From contig ML133499.1 in the NCBI GenBank assembly GCA_003864495.1, forward strand, positions 2,480,001 to 2,544,000: a stretch of DNA of 64,000 bases, given 5' to 3'. Each line of letters begins with the position of its first letter. The first letter of the stretch is position 1. The stretch is from Nemopilema nomurai. Its lineage: Eukaryota > Cnidaria > Scyphozoa > Rhizostomeae > Rhizostomatidae. The notes under the pieces were generated by a model that was given only the letters and a program-made list of their open reading frames with translations, had not been told where the DNA came from and did not search any database. Shown in pieces: positions 11,309 to 23,749 of the stretch. The position numbers were made by a program, and so were the translations under genes.

Positions 11309-13775
11309 TGGCAGCAATAATTATGGCATCAAACAATATGCGGAAGAGGCCCCATCCTAATACAGCAAAAATCCTAATATATTTAAGAGTGCGAAGGAAA
11401 TCAGTTATGATTATAGATAAATATTAGAAATTATTATTCGTTATTCAATATGTGTTTCTAAATACCTTGGAGAAAGCAACCAATGATCGCAAAAGAATGT
11501 TGATGGTCATGTTTGAATCATGAGGCCATTCATGACAATCTATATATTGGATAGACTGTTTATCCGGATGAGAAAGAACCCCAGTAATGTGCGTTTTGAA
11601 GAAATGAATCCTATGGCCCTAGAAAAATTGATGATGCAAAACTAATTGAATGATTTTGAACACTACGTCGACAAAGAAAGCTAACTGTCAAGTTACTGGC
11701 CTGCCGCACCATCACCAGGGCCTAGAAAAGTTGAATCTTTTTAACATTAATTTTGCTTCGCCATACTATGTTCCAATTCTACAGCTGATATGTTCAAGTC
11801 AAAAAAAGTTTTCCAACATATTTTTTTGTATATAATAACTGTGGAAGCCAAAGAAGAGTCAATAAACACATTCTCACACATCACTATAATCTCCGCCAGT
11901 GGCTAGGTGGGGGTAGTGCAGAGGAATTTTTATCATGCATTAATTCATAACTTCTTGTTTTTTGCACAAGAACTTCTGCAACTTTTATATCACCTTAAAG
12001 TAAGGCGTTATTTGTAAACATGCCGCCCCCACTTTTTCTCCGGCTGGAATCGCCCCTGATCTCAGCAGGACAAATATAAGTTATATTTATAGGTTATAAC
12101 ATTCAAGAACCAGTTATATAAAAAGGCTGTTACCTTTGTATTAGTGATGTAATGGGGAATGTTTGTTTTCCATTGGTCCATTTTATAGATTATCATGGAC
12201 AAGTACTTTGCCTGGTTTGCTCTTGCCTTGTCTCCATGGCGATAGTACACTCTTCGTTCAGATCTATACAAAATAAATTTTTTTAAAAAAAAAATTGCTT
12301 TAGGAGGTTGATTTAGATGCCAAGATATCATAGCACATCTTTTATGATTTTTAAAAGATACCTTTGTAGATCATTGGGACTCTCCTTCAGACCTTTGATG
12401 TCGTCTCTCGTAAGAGGGGAAGAACACTCCATTTTGAGCTCCTTGATCAAAGTGCATATTCCACACTTCGTGAATTTGTTTCTCTACAATGGAAAACGTG
12501 TCATAAACGTCTGGGGAAAATGTATCATGAACGTTCGGGGGAAATGAACTCCGACATCAGTTGAAAGGTGGGAAGGCTCATGTCTAAAGATTTTTCATGC
12601 AAACCTTTTATCTTTGGTGGAAGATTGATTGCTTCTTATTGTAATTGCTTCCAATTCCAATTGTGAACAATGTTTCGTAACCCTTCTAGTTGGAAATTTT
12701 GTAAAGATGTATACTCACTGGTGCAATGGTGACATTGCGAAAACGATGTGTCCAGTTGTTAAAAAAACAGGATTTGCCAACTAATTCACTTGTGTTTCCA
12801 AAGCCATCTGAATGCATTATGGCTACATAACTGGTGTAAATGTCTTCCTTTGTGTAGGAAGCCGGCAAAAAAGGTCTTATCTTCATCTGGAGCTTGGTCC
12901 CCACTTTCATCCACGAACTTTCAAGCCAGTTCATCGCTCGCACCACTTTTTCTGTTTCGCGTCTGGTACCGTGCTTCCCGCTTCTCCCGTCAACTCTACT
13001 GTAAATTTCGAAATCCTGCTTCAAAGAATAGTACCTGAAAAAATTTGAAAAGTTTCAAGCCATCAAAATCAGACTCAGAGTCAATGTACCCTGGGTAACA
13101 GAACCATATAAATTTGAATGCGATTGTTGCTCCGCTTCTCTGCTTGGCACTTTGTTTACGTGCTAGAAATTATGCTCTGGAACTCAGGGTAGAACCAGCG
13201 TTGTTAATCTAGTCTTATATTAAACTACACATTTTGTAGGTTTCCTTTTTTATAAAAAATTATTTGTAAACTTTGAAACTAGAAAATATTGTCTTATCTT
13301 TATAGGAGCTTGCGAAAAGAAATCTTCCCGGTCTTTATGTTTTGGCTTCCTATTATCTTCGCCTTTTTAGGAAAAATTATTTATTTCAAATATCATCGTA
13401 AAATCTGGCTATTTCTTGTAACTTAAAAGGATACATAAACATTTTACATGAAAATAACGCGTTTTGATTAACATTATATTTGTCATTGCAAAAAACTGTA
13501 GTAGTGTCATACCACAGAAGTCATATCTATGATTTGAAATTCTATGAATGAACTGCCAAGCTTTGCGACAAATCTTATTTATACCAATGAAGAAGCCCCA
13601 GTTTCCTGTCTTTGGCATTGTACTGAAAAGGTGCAAGATTCTCTCCCGTTGCTTCTCTCCAGACAATTCTCGAAACTGTTTCCGCGCGTCGTACATGTTT
13701 TTTAAGTTTACAGTGTCAGATGTTGATATCTTTTGATGCCTTTGCAAGAAGGGGACAAGGTCCGAAGATCTTTGC

Positions 13776-16700
13776 CTGCACAATATTTTGCGTTTCTCAC
13801 CAAAAATTGTCTTGAGAAAATGAGTTTGAAAATTTCGGAAAATTATAGAAATGAGAAACAAAACTAGCAGATTTTTGCGAACGTAAACGAATGTTTAGCA
13901 TTGCTCAATATTTTATAAATGTAAATAGTATGACCCGTTTTTTGCGAATGGTCTACGTAATATCGAGATTAAAAATAATAAAATTTTACTTTGTTGCCCA
14001 TGTCGACGAATATTCTATGTCTTTACCTTCATTTTCGTCATACGCACCTAAGTCCACCTACGTTTACAGGGAAAAAAAAATAAGAAACTTTGAAACTCAT
14101 ACAATTGCTTGCGATTATAAAAAAGATCTCCAATGCCCAGGGAGGGCAGTCAGCACATAGACATAAAAGGGGGGTCAGCCCAAGAAATTTTAAATACTCA
14201 AAAGATATCAGCAAAAAGTTGCAAAACTTCCGAAGTATATAGTCACATGACTTTCGAATGCACTACATTTTATTCAGGCAACCAATGCGAAAATTTCAAT
14301 TTCTAACAGATTCAGATAATTTTATTCCTACATGTTGTACAGCCGCACAGCTATGACAAATCGCTTTTTGAACTGATGCAGCTCCTGTGCTTTAAAAATT
14401 AATTGTTAACCACATCCTGTCATATTGGACCAACATCACATTTTATATTGGACCAACACGTTGAAAAGTGATCGTGTAGCATACTCAACTTGTCCATTTT
14501 TGCTGCAGAAATTGATGCCATTATTAGGTGTTAATCCTCTATCATTGGAAATTTTATTTTGAACGAAAGCAGAGTAAAATTGAGTTCATCACTTTTTTCA
14601 AAGGCGTCGACAAATTCTTACGTCACATGATGTTCTCGCGAGTAGGGAATGGTCTAGAGTTTCGAGAAAGGGAGAAAAAAACGTGAACAAAGACCTCTGA
14701 GTGAAGATTAATCAGCGTTTTGCATCGGTTGACCGATGCAGTCCAAGATTTAATATTAAGTAGGATTCCTTTAACTGCTGTCGTTTTTTACGGTTTCACC
14801 AGAAAAGCCCGTCCAAAGATAGCATCAATGCAAACAACGATCAAGAAGAGATTCATTGCAGCTCTACATGCTGTCAAAAGGCCAAAAAATAGTTTCCTAA
14901 GAACAGAGTTTTTATATGTCAAAAAACTGGAAATGGAGCAGGGCAAGGCGTTTGACCAAATGTATCTAAAAGGGCGTTTCCGTGCTTTCTGAGAGTTTAA
15001 TGGGCGTGGACTCAGAAAATTTTCTGGGGGGAACCAGACTAGAACCTTTGCTGCGCAATAGGCCTCGAGTTTATTATTATTCCAAACAACATGGGAATGC
15101 TTTCATGAGGACTGATATTTGTTAGCACTGCAGCTTCTCGTACCGCTCGATCTATAATTCGTTTTGGTGAAAATTTGGTGAAGATCTCTTTGAATTCTTT
15201 GACTGCAACAGCAAGTTTGCGATATTGCATAATTTTAACAAAAGAAAACGTCCCTGCCCTAAAACTGTATCGCCTTCCATTAAATTCTAAAGCATACCAC
15301 GTTCCAGGAATCTGTCTTTTGGAATCCCAGAAGGAACATACCTAGAAAAGTCGTAGGCCATGCTTGACAACCAACTTCGACTTTAAGACAATATTCTTGA
15401 CAATCTCGATATTGAAAACCGCCTGGTTTGCTTCAAAGTTGTGAGGTCACCAGAACCACGGTCTTTTCCAACCTCTGCTCAATCATTGCGGCTTTAGCTG
15501 CAATCTTTCGTTGACCTTTGTGACTTTTTTCTGTAAAGAGAAATCTCTTATGAAGTAGTAGGCCAAATTTGAATCTGTCTTTAGAAAATGCGAAGATCGA
15601 GAAATAAGACAGACCAATATGGCAACCCCGGGCTGTCTTACTGTTTTCTGCGTTTATCCCCAAATATCAATTTCCACAGAAAGTTCAAGCGCCCTGTTAA
15701 TCATACCATACTATTAACTTCCAAAAATTCAGAATTCATGCCAAACAAAAAGCAAGCCGAGTGAGCATTGAGTGAGAAGGCCGAGAGAAGAGACAATTTG
15801 AGACTTGCTGGTTCAAATGAGTATGCTGTACGCATTGCTGAATTTACCACAGCTGACACAGATTCGAGTATTTTGTTGTTTTTCTTCGTCAGCCATCAAT
15901 TTCTGTGGAAAAACTACAGATTCCACATTTGTGCTTATATATCTATCTCCGAAAAAAACGAGGGCTTTAGCTAGGGCTATCCTCCTATTGGATTCTATCT
16001 ATAATGAGCTATGACTGGTGCTTTAAAGTTTTTGTCGATTTTCAAATAAATGGTACCTTCCCTCTCCCGGGACCTCGTGAGTAGCTTAATACAGATAAAA
16101 ATCATTCATATTTACAACATTCAAACTAAACTTGCTTGCATTTCATTTGCAGCTTTCAAATCAGCTGGATCTGTTTAAAAGAAGCCTATAATCTATGAGC
16201 TTTTTGGGTTCAAAGATTTGGAATTATCTTCCAAATGAATAAAATCATCCAAAAATGCAAGTCAATTCAAAGCAGACCCGTAGCCATGGGATGGCAATTA
16301 GAGCCAGGTTTTTGCCATCCCCAGAAATTTTTGGAATACTCGTAACGTCTGGGCTTTTAGGTAACCAATGCTTAAAGCGCAACTATTCATCTGAAAAAAA
16401 CACTTATCAATACCTCACAGATATACTGCTATGAAATAAAGGAAATAAGTTGTGCTAAGTGCAAGCTACCCTATCATTAACTGCCGAATAAAATGTAGCT
16501 GCCCTATCATTAGTGCAGACTACCAACTATTTACGAAATTAAAATGTTTTCCAGTGCCATCGGAATACACTTTGAGTGCTGAATCCCTCTCATCCGGTAC
16601 ACCGTTATAAAGGAAACAAACTACAGTTTGAGAATTATTAGGGGGCTGCAGCCTCCCAAGCCCCCGGCTCCTACGGGCCTGTTTACAGTTGTTGCGAATT

Positions 16701-17192
16701 ACAGATGCTACACGTACAGTACAACTGTCTCCATTCCATGCTTTGTTATGTTAAAAAGAAGCTATAGATATGCTGGACTGTATTTTAAATTATTTTTTGT
16801 TGTTTAGCCTAACGAAAAATTGACTTTATTGGAAATTTTCCCATCCCGGCTGCGAAGACCTGGCTACAGGCTTGATTCAAAGTTCTTATAAAAGATTGGT
16901 ACTTCGAAAACAAATGCGCCTGTAACGCTTGCAGTCAATGACCCCAATAATGCAAGCTCTTAAAGTGGTTATGACATCTCATCGTCATTTCTTAGTCTTC
17001 TACCAAAATTGAAACTTTTGTTCATTTGAAATCAAAAGCAAAAAACAGAATTCAAAAATATTAATCCGTTTTGATTTTACGCCATTTCAAAGTTCAGAGT
17101 TTTATTGAATGACACGCGAACTTTTTCAATTAAGCACGTGGTCTGATGACGCAATAAGTAGGACACAAAAATCAGCTGTTAGTCTTTTCGTA
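13776..17192. other. No recognisable gene
   Basis: Only short frames occur here. The longest (13891-14160 +, 14720-14992 +, 15230-15039 -, 15663-15433 -) match nothing I know and have no supporting splice partners. One reverse frame near 15230-15039 looks mildly protein-like (KFSPKRIIDRAVREAAVL) and could be an orphan exon. I see no tandem repeats or terminal inverted repeats. Confidence 0.4.
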
Positions 17193-20100
17193 ATGGCGAC
17201 CAAAGGAACATACACCAAACGTGACACCGGTAAACGATGTGTAGCGGGTGGCCCAGGAGGAGTTAGTTGTGGAAACAGCCAGTACACACTCGGTCAATCC
17301 ATACACCATTTCCCCGATAAAAATAAATACCCAGAGAGGTTCAGTAAATGGGTACGCTTCGTTCGCCGGCATCGGCCTAATTGGACTCCCGAGTCAAATC
17401 AAGCCATTTTGTGTGGAGTTCATTTCGAAGATTCTTGCTTCACTACACGACGGGATGTGGCGATATCTTTGGGAATGAAGATAAAATTAAAGCCGGATGC
17501 TATTCCAACTGTGGATGCTGCAAATGAAAGCAAAAAAGACGAGAAACTGCCAGACCGCGCGAAAAGACAGGTAAGATGGCCTATTGTTTACATTTCGTAC
17601 ATTAAATAAAATATTTCAAACGTAATTTTCTTAGTCGTTTAAGATAAAAAAGTAAATACAAAATTTCATTTTTCCTCTTATTTTAGATAATTCGAAACAT
17701 TAATAACGAAGATAGCAGTAAAAACGAAAAGAAAGAGGTCCGTGAGTTTTTGTCAGACTCGTATCAGCCGGATTGCGACTCAGATGATGAACCAGTACCA
17801 GTATACAACGCAGAAAATCGTGAACAGGCTTGCATGAAAGATTGCGATAAATGTCATATCAGGCAGAGGAAAATTGTCAAACTTCAAAAACAATTATACT
17901 ACGCAAAAAAACGAAAAAACGATCCCCAAGAACTGTTGGATTTAAGGAGTGGTGTACGTACAACTTCATCTATAATTTAGAAATTTAGAAATTGCACATG
18001 CACAAATTACAGTGCAAAGATAAGTTTTAAAAATATGTATTTTTATAATTTTCTACTTTCACTTCTATTAGCTTAAACCGGAAGGAAACTAATTGGGAGG
18101 GAGGGGAAGGCAGCAGGGGGATATTTCGGAAAAGGCTACCATTTGTGGAGGTAAACGGTATACTGACACTGTATATTTTGGTTTTTTAAATGTGGTCGAG
18201 GAAAAAACGTATTTGCAAATCTAGATAATGATCCTCTGGGGAATTAATTTTTAAAAGAGTACCTCCCAGGGAATGCAAGGTCCCCCAAATTACCATTTTT
18301 TAGAAATCTCTTCTAGTTTCTACATGATTCTTAATGTATCCACTATTTTTGGGATTATCTTTTTCTGTAAATTGATTCAATTTGATTTAAAATAGGGCTT
18401 GCCCAAAGACCAAAGTTTGGAGCAACAGAGCAGTGATGAGAATGAAGACACAACGTTGGCAAGAAAGAGAACATTCTCAGAATTGTCTGTTGGTTGTGAT
18501 GATGACAATGAGGATGATGATAATGAAGAAGATGAATTTAATGAGAATGACACAGACTGGACAAGTCTGGAGGAGGACGAATTTTCATCAGATGAAGAAA
18601 CAGATATGTCAAAAGAAAACTCTCAAAATACTGTAAGGTAAGTAAATTGAATTTTAGGCATCAATTTTGGGTGCTAAAGGTCTGCAAAAGAAAATAATTC
18701 CTTATTAACCATTAATATAAAATAAGTCCCTCGTATTTGCAAATCTAGATTAGTTTTTGCAAATCCAGACTACTTTTTCTTGGCGTGGCAAGTAAAAACT
18801 ATGTTGTATTTCTCTATTATCAATTTAAAATACATTAGCGACTTTAAACTAAAAAATTTGATTTGCCTTACAGATGTGAACTTGGCACTAAGGATGTTGA
18901 CCAACCAAAATTTATTGTGTTTTTTGGAATGCTGATGCAGATCTTCCAACAATTCTGTTTCAATTGCAAAGAAGATAGTCCGGAAGTTACAATCAAACAA
19001 ACCGGGTCAATGGCTACTGTTATACAGACATGTAAGAAATGTAAAAATGAATTTAAGTGGAGAAGTCAGCCACTTGTGCTTGGAAGTATCCCTGCTGGTA
19101 ATTTAATGATGAGTTTTGGGATTTTAACTTCAGGCGTTAACATCAGCCAAGTGTTCTTGATGTTCAAGCACATGGGGTTGGCAGCAATAACAATCCGCAC
19201 TTTCTTCAGGCATCAAAGGCAGTTTCTTATTCCATCTGTTTTACTGCAATGGGAAAGAAATCGAGATTCATTGATTGAAAAAATAAAGAGCATTAAGGAT
19301 GCACAGTGGTCAGGAGACGGACGATTTGACTCCATCGGTCACAGTGCCAAATATGGGTCATACACCATGTTCTGCAATTCAATGTCAAAACTAATTCACT
19401 TTGAAGTAGTACAGGTAGTATTTAATAAAATATACAAATATATTTAACACTGTAGCTCACATTCAAGGCAACAATAGTATTTAGTTTTTAAACAACTAAT
19501 GTGAAATAGAGCCTACCAATATGAAATACCAATATGAAACTCAGTTTTGTTGAAAATATTTGACATTGTTTTTTATACTTCAAGAAACTGAGCCCATATA
19601 TTTAGTCCCAAGCACTTTCCAGATTCAGAGGCCTTAGTGTACACATTTTAAACTCCAAACCATTTTCAAAATGTCATAGTGGACATTGATAAGATTGCTA
19701 TATCCAGTAAGGGAAGGCTGTATAATCTTATTCATACATGTTGCAACTTAACCATTGGAAAAAATTATCTTCAATTTACAAAAATTGATATTGTGTACAG
19801 TGGCATAATGTCTTTGGGTATTCAAATCCTTGGCAAAGTAAATATAATAAAAAACTTCTAATTATCAGGCAAATGAGGCTGGTGGCAGCAGTAAAATGGA
19901 ACTATTGGGTGGACAAAAATGTTTCCATTTCATACAAAATACGGGCCTTACCATAAAAAACTTCATCAGTGATCGTCACACAGGCATTGCAAAGTGGATC
20001 AGAACATCACAGCCTGAAACAAATCATTATCACGACCTGTGGCATGTATCAAAAAGTATCACCAAACAGCTTCTGAAGGCCAGCAAGGAGAAGGGCAATG

Positions 20101-20339
20101 AACCTATCACAGCATGGATAAAAGGGATCAAAAAGCATCTCTACTGGTGTGCCACATCGACAAAACAAGGATTTGGTGAGCTAATTCTGGCAAAATGGAA
20201 GTCATTTGCACGTCACGTCACAGACAAGCACTCAGATCATCCAGATCTGCTTTTCAAAGAATGTGCACATGCTGAAATTGAACCCCGTGATTGGATATAC
20301 AAAGGTAAAAAGTGGTCTTCAATGGCATCAACTTTGTAG
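17193..20339 (+). CDS. THAP-domain Kolobok transposase, five exons, C-terminus missing
   Basis: Exons are 17193-17570, 17687-17953, 18396-18637, 18874-19414 and 19869-20339. All have GT...AG borders and agreeing phases, giving about 632 residues. Exon 1 encodes a THAP finger (C2CH: CVAGGPGGVSC, a central W and LCGVHF). Exons 2-3 are acidic and low complexity (DDNEDDDNEEDEFNEND). Exon 4 has a CFNC and CKKCKNEF zinc pair and then the Kolobok signature DGRFDSIGHSAKYGSYT, which contains the first catalytic aspartate. Exon 5 continues with FISDRHTGIAKWIR and YHDLWHVSKSITKQL. Relatives continue for over 100 residues carrying the last catalytic acidic residue. Here a TAG follows at once, or an unused donor (TTT|GTAGGT), and no later exon is visible before the neighbouring hAT. 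The copy is probably inactive. The ATG at 17193 was chosen because the finger starts just after it. Confidence 0.85.
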
Positions 20340-20650
20340 GTTAAGACTTAGCTATCAAGTTGTTGATCTGTTAGTGATTTTCAGGTAAAGGGTGACTGTC
20401 TGGAGACTCAGTAGCAATATTAAGGAATTGATGCTTTTGCAGCTGATGCTTGTATTCTAAAAATCTGTTTATGCCTTGTAAATCAAAGTTCTTGTAATTC
20501 AGGACACAAATTCATTCTTCCATTCAGTAACCAAGTTTATAACATTGTTGTAATTGTTTATAATGAATTATGTTTATATATCATATATTTTTCATTTCAT
20601 GGTTGCATTGTCGTTACAAAATGTTTCACAAGTATGCATTCAAGTTAGCT

Positions 20651-22635
20651 TCATCTGCATCTGCGGAAGTTTCCCTTTTGGTTGTACATGTTTGTAGAAT
20701 TGAACAACTCAAGCATTTCTGGTGAAACTCTGAGATCTCGGCAACATTTTTGCCCAAACTTGAAATTAACTCGAATTCTGATTACAGCATCCAGCATATC
20801 AAGACGCATTCTGCTTCTTAGCTTTGTTTTTACATTAGTGACGTGTGAAAACACTCTCTCGCATATGGCATTGCTCACTGGGGTCGCAAGGGCTGTTAAA
20901 GCATAAGGAGCCAATCTTTTGAATGGTTGCTCTCCTGTACTAGATGTGTACTTCAAAATTCCACACCAAAATTCAGCTGAATCTCTTGGGACAAATCCAT
21001 TAAAAACGCTTTCGCCTGCCCAGTCGACATGAAGGATCCTGCGATATTCTTCTTCAACTGATGATATATCAGCCATGACGTGAAGCATGGGTAAAGAATA
21101 AAACGGCACACGGTCAACCTGAGAGAGAACTGTCGCTGGGGACAGGTAGCTGAGGCCTTTGAAAATAGTTTCATTCCCAGGAAGCTATTTTCAACCTGTG
21201 TAAGCGCTTCAACGAGAAAACTCTGGCATCGGTTATACACTTCCTCTACCTTCACTTTCGCTTTAGCAGAATTTCCGTGATGATGAATATACTTTTGTGA
21301 TTCCATGACAAATTTCACACCAAAATCAACACGAGAGTTTGGCAGAATTCATCGCCTGAGCCATATATTCTGTAGCGTAGAGTGCTGTGGAGCAGGAAGA
21401 GCTGTTTGACCATGTCTTCAGGATCTGCATTTGTGGCTTGAAATGACGCATTAACTCGTTCAAATTCTGTCACGATTGGAGAGAGAAAATGAAAATAAAG
21501 GTGGTTGATGTCATCATTCAACATGCTCAGCAACATTCTTGCTTTGTAGCGAACATCTGATTTACAATTGGGCTCTTCTACCAAAAAATACGCTTTCAGT
21601 TCCTCCCAATTGACAAGAATGTTGAAAAGCACCTTCCCTCTGACAAGCCATCGAGTTGCAGACATTTTCTGGAATGGCATTGGTTTACCTGCGTGCTCAT
21701 TATTTGGATTCATGACGTCTATGAGCTGGTGGAAAGCCTCTCTTCGTAAAATGCTTTTCGAAAACCACTTCGGTATTTCCTTCAGAAGAAAGCCAAGATT
21801 CGCTGGCATCTTCTCGAATGCATGTTGGACACACAAAGCCAGTGAATGACAAATACATTTCATCCGTATACAATTTGGCGACGATTCCCGAATCCTGGAC
21901 CATACTGAATTCCATTCCCCCACCATTGTAGAAGCACCATCACTTGCAAAGCCAAAGCAGTTGTGCAGATCTAGTCCAACCGTTTGAAGACCAGTTTTCA
22001 CTGCCTGAAATAAGTTTTCACCCGTCACTTCGACAACTTTTATCATTCCAACGAACGCTGTGGCCACTTGCATTTCTTGCTCACTGAAGTATCGAATGCA
22101 TATATTAAGGTTCTTTTTCGCGGCAACATCTGTATACTCATCAATGAGCACTGCAAAACCTTTCCCTTCTACATCTTTTTGAAGCTCGCGTTTCAAAGAT
22201 GGTGACACAACATTTTTTATCAACTGACTACATTTTGTACGGTGGAGTTGCATTTCCCCCAAAGCACTTCCTTTGCCATGCTGAAACCATTAATTCGCCC
22301 AAATGATCAACGGCAAGGATTGCAGAGTGACAGGCTATGCCAACAGCTATTTGAATTTCTGCTTCTTTAACATCCCGTTTGGTTGTCCCTGGTCGAGGGC
22401 GTCTTTCTACAGCTAAAGGTCTCATTTGCTGAGTTTCTTTGATTCTAGTTGAGTGCTCAGAAGAGCTTTCATGCTTGGAGATTGACCAAAGTTTCGCTTG
22501 AAGAGATTTGCGACAGAGTTTACAGTATGCATTCCCTTTACCATCTGGTGATTCTGACAGCCATACATATTGCTTCTCCCAGCTCTTCTTATACTTTCTT
22601 GAACTATCGTAACTTCCTTTCCATTTTGAAGCCAT
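20651..22635 (-). pseudogene. hAT transposase, nearly full length, three frameshifts
   Basis: Four reverse frames in series give one hAT transposase. 22635-22228 carries a BED/TTF-type finger (YCKLCRKSLQAK, then H and H). 22262-21315 carries IDEYTDVAAKKNLNICIRYF with the first catalytic aspartate, then FGFASDGASTMVGEWNSV and SATRWLVRGKVLF. 21318-20953 continues the linker. 21109-20651 ends with the dimerisation motif ALATPVSNAICERVFSHVTN and KTKLRSRM. Frame changes lie near 22260 (beside a G run), 21330 and 21120. The start is the ATG of MASKWKGSY. It is dead as read, but recent enough for all domains to be legible. Confidence 0.88.
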
Positions 22636-23052
22636 CTTGCAGTTTATTCAAGTGTTTTGCTCAGCTCTTACTATCTGTACTACTTTCGAGAATAATTTTT
22701 ACATGACTTGGCTTCTGCAATGGAGCGTATAATGAACTTACAGTCCGATGACCCCGCACATGATAGCTGGGTCACACAAGCACCTCATCCGGGATTAATA
22801 ACAATAGATTGTACATTGGCAGAAACAAAAATCAATTACAAGTAATTTGATGACGAGTTAAATATCTATTTCAAAATCTATTTTGTCAATACATCAATCA
22901 TGATACTCATAATTCATCTGAAGCCATCTTGCAGTTTATTCGATGACCCCGCACATGATAGCTGGGTCACACAAGCGCCTCATCCGGGATTAATAACAAT
23001 AGATTGTACATTGGCAGAAACAAAAATCAATTACAAGTAATTTGATGACGAG
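22627..23052. repeat. Duplicated end of the hAT element (two 111-bp copies)
   Basis: 22747-22857 and 22942-23052 are the same 111 bases with one mismatch (GATGACCCCGCACATGATAG onward). Copy 2 is preceded at 22919-22941 by 23 bases that equal 22627-22649, the start-codon region of the hAT gene. Copy 2 is therefore the 5' end of the element with 97 bases deleted. Confidence 0.9.
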
Positions 23053-23360
23053 AAATTTGTCATAAATCAATCATAATTCTTAAGCACTTTATACAGATAA
23101 AATTAGTAAAACCGAAAAAACACAGAAATTGTGTAATCAAATGACAATAGGCCAATTTATAGCCAAAATATAGGTGGAGGCCAAATGGAAATGTTCGTAG
23201 CAAAAGTCTTTCCAATTAGGCCAGATTTCTGGAATCTGGCCTCCCAGTAGGCCAGTTGGCAACCCTGTAGGTGGCATAAATCCTTTAATGTCGGTTGGCA
23301 ACAAATGCAGGATGAAAAATTAAAACGAAAGCGATTGTAGATGTATTTGTATTTGTAGAT

Positions 23361-23420
23361 AGAACTCACGACCCCTGACTTTGTTCGCCAAGTGATCTAC
23401 CACTAAGCTACCATGTCACG
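23361..23420 (-). repeat. tRNA-like repeat, degraded (relative of 27938-28010)
   Basis: The reverse strand reads GGTAGCTTAGTGGTAGATCA, an A-box-like start, and ends GGGTCGTGAGTTC, a B-box-like motif. It shares the unusual middle ACTTGGCGAACAAAGTCA with the element at 27938-28010. The acceptor stem no longer pairs. It is a tRNA-derived repeat, not a tRNA gene. Confidence 0.55.
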
Positions 23421-23533
23421 TTTTCACTTTCTCTTCCTCAATACTGTCCAGTGTTGGGGCTGCAATGGCCCTCCTAGTGTGGGCAGTCCTCTCACACTAA
23501 ACAGGTCCTCTGCACATTGTGTTGGAGCTGCGA

Positions 23534-23749
23534 TTTTTTAAAAGCAATTTGGGGGGGGGGGGAAAGCGCATGTTACTGTTTAGACGTAGCAATCGTTCAA
23601 TTTTGATACGCTCATGCTTACCGACCATAAGATTTAAGCATGGCGGTAGCATCTCCTAAGTCTATGGTTTCAGATTTATTGAACAGAGCTGGACAATTTG
23701 TTTATGTGACCAAACTACATTTATTGACGTAATAATGAGCAGGTCACTA
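23534..23749 (+). repeat. Dispersed repeat, copy 2 (partner at 4707-4931)
   Basis: Inverted counterpart of 4707-4931, sharing the homopolymer run (about 13 G here), the GGCGGTAGCATCTCCTAAGT core and the CAGGTCACTA end. It lies just beyond the tRNA-like repeat at 23361-23420. Nothing coding lies here or in 23750-25900. Confidence 0.85.

Larger units (their letters stand above)
5224..13775 (-). pseudogene. DUF7869-type gene, eight or more exons, broken, with a Harbinger inside an intron
   Basis: Exons in transcription order are about 13775-13513, 13034-12719, 12483-12362, 12263-12134, 11618-11466, 6299-6205, 6046-5996 and 5671-5224. All have GT...AG borders, and phases agree from the second to the fifth exon. 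Readable motifs are a winged-helix-like stretch around SYTKEDIYTSYV, then FTKCGICTLIKEL, YYRHGDKARANQAKYLSMII, KTNIPHYITNTK, ITGVLSHP, WPHDSNMTINILL, LYLQMDNC, LMVGHTHEGIDQ and FSRIAFKLSKHNA. This order is that of the widespread DUF7869 repetitive family (recalled). The function is unknown, although the conserved acidic residues suggest an RNase H-like core. Damage: an in-frame TGA at the start of the 6299-6205 exon and a one-base loss after MDNC, a TAA near 5550, and at least one frameshift near 5485. The first exon or exons were not found. Confidence 0.75.

Noticed and set aside
12717..13034. Independent RFX-domain host gene
   Set aside because: The winged-helix-like stretch is one exon of the DUF7869-type gene: the following exons join in phase and carry that family's motifs.
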